Assembly: GCA_905200615.1 (NCBI GenBank)
Contig: CAJKLB010000020.1
Coordinates: forward strand, 1-36,619
Reading direction: 5' to 3'
Source: an uncultured Selenomonadales bacterium
GTDB taxonomy: Bacteria; Bacillota; Clostridia; Christensenellales; QALW01
Length of the DNA: 36,619 bases
Each line of letters starts with the position of its first letter. The stretch's first letter is position 1. The notes under the pieces were generated by a model that saw only the letters and a list, made by a program, of their open reading frames with translations, had not been told where the DNA came from and did no database searches. This document shows positions 32,780-36,619 of the stretch, piece after piece. Position numbers and translations under genes: made by a program.

Positions 32780-32885
32780 AACACTATAGATTTTCTTTTC
32801 CGCTTTTTCATCAGCACTGATTCAACCCGAATAATAGAGAAGCAAATTTCATTCTATCCAATAATCTAAAATATTTTATTCTCCT

Positions 32886-33458
32886 CTATGTGTCCAAAAG
32901 CGCGTTTTTCTCCGCAATAAAACGATTGAAATACGCTGCAATTTCATCTAAAAACAGCTTGAATTCCGGTTTTCTCGGATCATTGCAGGCAATTGTAACA
33001 ACGATAAATACATCCTCTTTTTGATAACAAATACGTGATACATACTCATAGGAAGGAAGAATCATGCTCTTCTTTTTTTGACGTAAATACCAAGTTTCGT
33101 TCGTCATATACGCGCCGTCTTCTAAAATTAAATACATATCGGCACCGGATTGAGCCTCCTTTTGAATTCCATCCATATGACTAGCCAATCCACCGCTGCA
33201 AACGGCTTTAAATCCATTCTTTTCAAACTTTTTTACAGCTTCATCCTGTGGAAGATAATAGGATATATACCGCTTCCCTCTATATTGCTGTATTTTCCCC
33301 GTAAACGCTTCCTGCAAAACTTCATCGGGAATTTCAAGGGTATCCGGCAAATGGATATGCTTTAGGCCAAACGCATACCATACAGCTGTCAAACCCAGCA
33401 GTAATATACAGCCAACGGCTATAAAGCATAAAACCAGTTTCTTTTTTCCTATAGCCAT
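32886..33458 (-). CDS. Membrane-anchored protein of unknown function
   Basis: From ATG 33458 (AAAGAAAGGG upstream) the protein is 190 residues with one N-terminal transmembrane helix (about 8-29, LVLCFIAVGCILLLGLTAVW) and an extracellular part of about 160 residues. Two cysteines (in AVCSGGLAS and RICYQKED) may form a disulfide. No family was recognised. It lies 17 bases after the broken frame at 33476-33778 and may have been its operon partner. Confidence 0.65.
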   Translation of the reverse strand: MAIGKKKLVLCFIAVGCILLLGLTAVWYAFGLKHIHLPDTLEIPDEVLQEAFTGKIQQYRGKRYISYYLPQDEAVKKFEKNGFKAVCSGGLASHMDGIQKEAQSGADMYLILEDGAYMTNETWYLRQKKKSMILPSYEYVSRICYQKEDVFIVVTIACNDPRKPEFKLFLDEIAAYFNRFIAEKNALLDT

Positions 33459-33475
33459 ATACAATCCCTTTCTTT

Positions 33476-33778
33476 ACTCATTGCCCATTGCTTCATAATT
33501 CATACGATAAGTATATTCCTCTAAATAAGAATACCCTGTAAATACCTTATTGACGCTGGACAACTGAAAATAAGATACATTTTAAGCGGAATCTCATCAT
33601 TTTCCGAGAACCCATGCGTGCAATACGCTGCGAATCCATGATACAGAAATTCATCAATTATACCCAACTTTTCTGATCCCGGCGCATTTTTATATTTCTC
33701 TTTGATTCCAACGGTCCTTTCGGACTTCAAAGCTACCGCAAACCGATTTCCATAAAAGACATATCGAAATCGTAACAT
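33476..33778 (-). pseudogene. Frameshifted small gene, unknown function
   Basis: The minus-strand frame from ATG 33778 encodes MLRFRYVFYGNRFAVALKSE and runs to IPLKMYL, after which the protein character is lost until a stop at 33521. The neighbouring frame then reads SYFQLSSVNKVFTGYSYLEE and ends YEAMGNE at 33476. A single frameshift near 33570-33585 would join them into about 100 residues. The start also lacks a good ribosome binding site, so the 5' end may be missing. No family was recognised. Confidence 0.45.
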
Positions 33779-33892
33779 CCGGTGTTTCCGGCGTATCCTA
33801 TCAATAGATTGATTTATGATTAAATTTTGCTATATCCGCAAGCATCTTTCTTAAAAGATATCCTATATCAACTCAAAATTCAATAAAAAGTC

Positions 33893-33920
33893 AAAAAAAC
33901 AAAGCAGGTTGCTCTGTTTT
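33893..33920 (-). terminator. Terminator of the GH43 gene
   Basis: On the minus strand a stem of 11 positions with one mismatch (33920-33910 with 33906-33896) is followed by a run of T. It lies about 50 bases beyond the GH43 stop codon. Confidence 0.7.
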
Positions 33921-33968
33921 CATTTATTAACCAATGCTTCCTTTTCCCATTGCCAAAGAGACATCAAT

Positions 33969-35183
33969 TCATTGAAATTCCAAGTCTTTCACCGATACCG
34001 GAAATCGGCTGTATTTCATCTGTATTGTCAACTCGGAACCGTTTTTGGGAATATCGATCGGCGTGATTTGATTAGATTTCACTTCGGCAATTTTTTCACC
34101 GTTGATCAAAATATTAAATACAATATCATTCCTGTCTGCATGAATGGTTACAAAATTGACATCGTTAAAACAAAGATAACGATATACCGCGCTATCGCCG
34201 GTTTTCATATTGCATAAACACATGCCCTCTCCCTGATCCGCAATGAATACGCTGCCTAAAAGCGAGCAGGCAATATCCGCGGGAATACATGTTCGGGCAT
34301 GAATAGGCTCTTCCCCCAAGCTGGAGGTCATCCGCACTTCAGAAATTGTACCGTCTTGATGAAAATAAATGGGTTCTATGCACATCCGTCTCGAAAATTC
34401 CCCTTTATGGGTAGAACGATGATATAAAACATACCACTGACCTTTGAATTCAAAAATTGAACCATGATTGTTCCATGTTTTAGGATCACACCCAAAATTA
34501 TCAATGATAATTCCTTTATATAGAAAAGGACCGAAAGGATTTTTTGACATCGCGTAGCCCAAACAGCAAGGTCTGTCTCCGTAACGATGCGTATCCGTGA
34601 ACACCAGATAATACCATTCGCCTCTTTTTCGAATACTTGCGCCCTCATGGAACTCATGTTCTTTCACGCTTAAAGGTTGAATGACTGTCTCCTGCCGAAT
34701 GCTTCTCATATCATCGTTTAATTCCGCCGCTCTGACATGATCAAACTGTCCCCAATAAATATAAGCCTTTCCGTCATCGTCAACCAGAACCGCCGGATCA
34801 ATTCCATGCATATTTTCCATATAACTTGCTTTTTTAAAAGGTCCGTAAGGCGTATCCGATACAGCCACACCGTTTGTCTCATCTGCTTGGCAAAAATATA
34901 AATAATATTTACCGTTTCGATATACACAATCCGGCGCATATAAATTGGCGTGACTCCACGGCACATCTTCCGTGGAAAAACTCACTCCGTGATCTGTCCA
35001 ATGGATCAAATCATCGGTAGAAAACACATGATATTCCCCGCTGCAATATTCTTTTTTCCCCTTTTTATCCATTGAACCGTAAACATACAACCGATTATCA
35101 AAAACACGCGCTTCGCCATCCGGCACAAATACATCCGAAGGAAGCGGGGGATTACTCTTATACCCGCGATTTTTTACTTTCAT
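33969..35183 (-). CDS. Glycoside hydrolase family 43 enzyme
   Basis: The 404-residue enzyme has the five-bladed propeller with all three catalytic acids in place: Asp22 (PDGEARVFDNRLYVYGSMD), Asp129 (HGIDPAVLVDDDGKAYIYWG) and Glu180 (EFHEGASIRKRGEWYYL). The last 120 residues form a beta-sandwich accessory domain (with IHADRNDIVFNILINGEK), probably a carbohydrate-binding module. GH43 enzymes cut arabinosides, xylosides and galactans. No signal peptide is seen, so it likely acts on imported oligosaccharides. The trehalase-fold gene upstream on the same strand ends about 145 bases before its start. Confidence 0.93.
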   Translation of the reverse strand: MKVKNRGYKSNPPLPSDVFVPDGEARVFDNRLYVYGSMDKKGKKEYCSGEYHVFSTDDLIHWTDHGVSFSTEDVPWSHANLYAPDCVYRNGKYYLYFCQADETNGVAVSDTPYGPFKKASYMENMHGIDPAVLVDDDGKAYIYWGQFDHVRAAELNDDMRSIRQETVIQPLSVKEHEFHEGASIRKRGEWYYLVFTDTHRYGDRPCCLGYAMSKNPFGPFLYKGIIIDNFGCDPKTWNNHGSIFEFKGQWYVLYHRSTHKGEFSRRMCIEPIYFHQDGTISEVRMTSSLGEEPIHARTCIPADIACSLLGSVFIADQGEGMCLCNMKTGDSAVYRYLCFNDVNFVTIHADRNDIVFNILINGEKIAEVKSNQITPIDIPKNGSELTIQMKYSRFPVSVKDLEFQ

Positions 35184-35327
35184 TTTTATGATTCCTTTTC
35201 ACTTATACGTATTTTTATCTGTTATAAAATTTCAATTTCTTATCACAGTAATAGGAAAACATGTTTATTGGTTCCGATATAAATTTTTTCTGTTTTGAAA
35301 AACACATTCAATCCTTTTTTCACAAAA

Positions 35328-36536
35328 CTAATTTTTGTCTAAAAATTGTTTATACGAACAAAAGTCCATCTGCTCTTCCGTAATTTCATCGGGAAAATAA
35401 CCAAACTGCTGTTCAATGGGCATAAAATAAGCCAATAAGCTCCAGCCCCAGAACGGATCCAATCCGTTTCCTGTCTTTAATTCGGTGTTATAATATTCGC
35501 GATCGCCAATCGCTTTTACGTACCGATAGGTAGTATACGCTGTAAACGCGGCCAAATCCTTATATCCATAATCCCGCAAAGCGTGAAAAACATAATAGTT
35601 TGTAGGAATCCATGTCTGTGCGCGCCAGCAGCACCCTAAATCATCCGGCAGCACCGTATTGCTATACCCTTTTTCTGTAGCCGCAAGCGCAGGAAACGGG
35701 AATCCGCGCAAGAATTCTTCGGGATTCATAAGATGTTCATACACCATTCGCTCCGCCTGTTCCCGTGTGGCAACGCCTGCCCACATAGCCGCAAAAATAC
35801 CGATGTATTTTACGCGGATTCGTTTGCCTGTTCGTTGATCAAGATCATAAAACAGCCCGTCCTCTTCATCCCACATCAGTTTCTGCATAGTCTGCGCAAT
35901 ACGATCCGCATATTCTGAAAACAGCTTTTCATCCTCTTTATTTCCTTTTAAGCGGGCAATAACAGAAAAGGCGCGGCATTCTCTGACAAGATATGCATTT
36001 AAATCTACCCCCTCACAAAAACAGTCATACCACCAGCCCGCGCGCTCATGCTGATTATCCATCCCTGTATGGGGAGCGCTGTCCCAAACAGATAAAGAAT
36101 TTCCGTTCGGATCACGATCCAAAAGCCAATATAATAAATATTTCTTCAGTTTATCATACATATCGTCGCGAAGAAAATCCAGCGTTCCGTCATGCCGATA
36201 AATCAGCAATACACTTTGCGCCAAAAAAGGCTTAACATGTTCAGAAAGCTGTGCTTTATAGCAAGATTTAGAATCTGAACTACGCTGAATATGACCATTG
36301 GGTTTTTGAAGATATAAGAATATTTCCAAAGCATTCTTTAACAATGTTGTTCCATGCCCCATATAAAGCTGAATAATTCCTTCAAAATATTGATCCCAGT
36401 CATATAAAGTGGCATAAGAATAACCGGTATAATAGGTAAGCTGCGTATTGGGTTCGGTAAATATACCTTTTTTTTCAGCCATCATAGTAATACGCTGAAT
36501 ATCCTGCGATAAAACCGCCGAATCAATAACTTCCAT
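35328..36536 (-). CDS. Trehalase-fold (alpha/alpha)6 glycoside hydrolase, GH63/GH37-like
   Basis: From ATG 36536 (GAAAGGAGAGAAGAT upstream) the protein is 402 residues. Family marks are TLYDWDQYFEGIIQLYMG (about 43-60), SVWDSAPHTGMDNQ with probable catalytic Asp160, CCWRAQTWIPTNYYVFHAL and TGNGLDPFWGWSLL near the end. This is the (alpha/alpha)6 barrel of trehalases, GH63 glucosidases and mannosylglycerate hydrolases; it may act on glucosides, mannosides or glucosylglycerate-type solutes. The frame is open upstream to the window edge, but the strong ribosome binding site fixes the start. Nothing else can be called in 36537-36619. Confidence 0.82.
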   Translation of the reverse strand: MEVIDSAVLSQDIQRITMMAEKKGIFTEPNTQLTYYTGYSYATLYDWDQYFEGIIQLYMGHGTTLLKNALEIFLYLQKPNGHIQRSSDSKSCYKAQLSEHVKPFLAQSVLLIYRHDGTLDFLRDDMYDKLKKYLLYWLLDRDPNGNSLSVWDSAPHTGMDNQHERAGWWYDCFCEGVDLNAYLVRECRAFSVIARLKGNKEDEKLFSEYADRIAQTMQKLMWDEEDGLFYDLDQRTGKRIRVKYIGIFAAMWAGVATREQAERMVYEHLMNPEEFLRGFPFPALAATEKGYSNTVLPDDLGCCWRAQTWIPTNYYVFHALRDYGYKDLAAFTAYTTYRYVKAIGDREYYNTELKTGNGLDPFWGWSLLAYFMPIEQQFGYFPDEITEEQMDFCSYKQFLDKN

Positions 36537-36619
36537 ATCTTCTCTCCTTTCAATAAAAAAATAATCCATTGGTCTTCTGCGCAACACCTGCTTTTTAGCA
36601 AATACTGCGCTCCTTTGAC

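Noticed and set aside
1..36619. CRISPR array, toxin-antitoxin pair or defence system
   Set aside because: No regular repeat-spacer pattern, Cas genes, nuclease pairs or typical toxin-antitoxin arrangements were seen on either strand.

Overview
The window looks like chromosomal DNA of an anaerobic low-to-mid GC Bacillota of the class Clostridia, probably host-associated. Indicators are consensus TTGACA/TATAAT promoters, strong AGGAGG-type ribosome binding sites, two clostridial-type ferredoxins, CdaA/CdaR (cyclic di-AMP), a zinc-type Fur regulator with a znuACB-like transporter, a preQ1 riboswitch with QueT, and several glycan-degrading enzymes. No ribosomal RNA, CRISPR array, integrase, transposase or plasmid gene was seen. 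This is a mosaic of short operons rather than one large cluster.

Layout. 1-1300: a CHAP/CW_7 lysin gene behind two terminator-like hairpins. 1565-4204: an AraC regulator divergent from a ThuA-like/Gfo-Idh pair, with overlapping -35 boxes. 4309-6315 (-): three small membrane or DUF3592-like proteins. 6665-9252 (-): glycosyltransferase, luxS and mtnN (activated methyl cycle) followed by an unlisted 55-residue protein gene. 9455-10549: a 2[4Fe-4S] ferredoxin convergent with an EamA permease. 10766-11261: a promoter, a roughly 200-nt structured RNA (possibly raiA RNA), a second consensus promoter and two tRNAs (Gln-CTG, Glu-CTC). 12834-15212: a URO-D-like protein, an EamA permease and its CsoR-type repressor with a clear operator. 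15643-21751: a second ferredoxin, GH36 alpha-galactosidase, methyltransferase and GH38 alpha-mannosidase. 22316-23691: a vWA protein gene broken by a frameshift. 23775-27111 (-): serine hydrolase, cdaR, cdaA. 27274-30110: zur-like regulator and zinc ABC transporter. 30146-30680: preQ1 riboswitch and queT. 30835-32325: an orphan sugar-binding lipoprotein. 32393-33778: small remnants and a hypothetical gene. 33969-36536 (-): GH43 and a trehalase-fold glycosidase.

The least expected content is a set of short non-coding mobile elements in the intergenic gaps. Two sequence types (about 221 bp at 12050-12271 and 21920-22140; about 225-275 bp at 11962-12424 and 18198-18471) share a left end like GTGTCAAMAAAGTC and a right end CAGWCTG. 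Each of the three clearest copies is bracketed by a 12-19 bp direct repeat that can itself fold as a hairpin; the repeat differs between copies but matches within a copy. One element sits inside another. No transposase is present, so they appear to be non-autonomous elements that insert at palindromes and gene 3' ends.

Working together: the glycosidases (GH36, GH38, GH43, trehalase-fold), the Gfo/Idh-ThuA pair and the orphan binding lipoprotein point to scavenging of galactosides, mannosides and other plant or host glycans. LuxS and MtnN recycle S-adenosylhomocysteine. The zinc, queuosine-precursor and CsoR loci are small ligand-responsive units with visible regulatory sites. All assignments come from reading the sequence and protein motifs; no database search was done.
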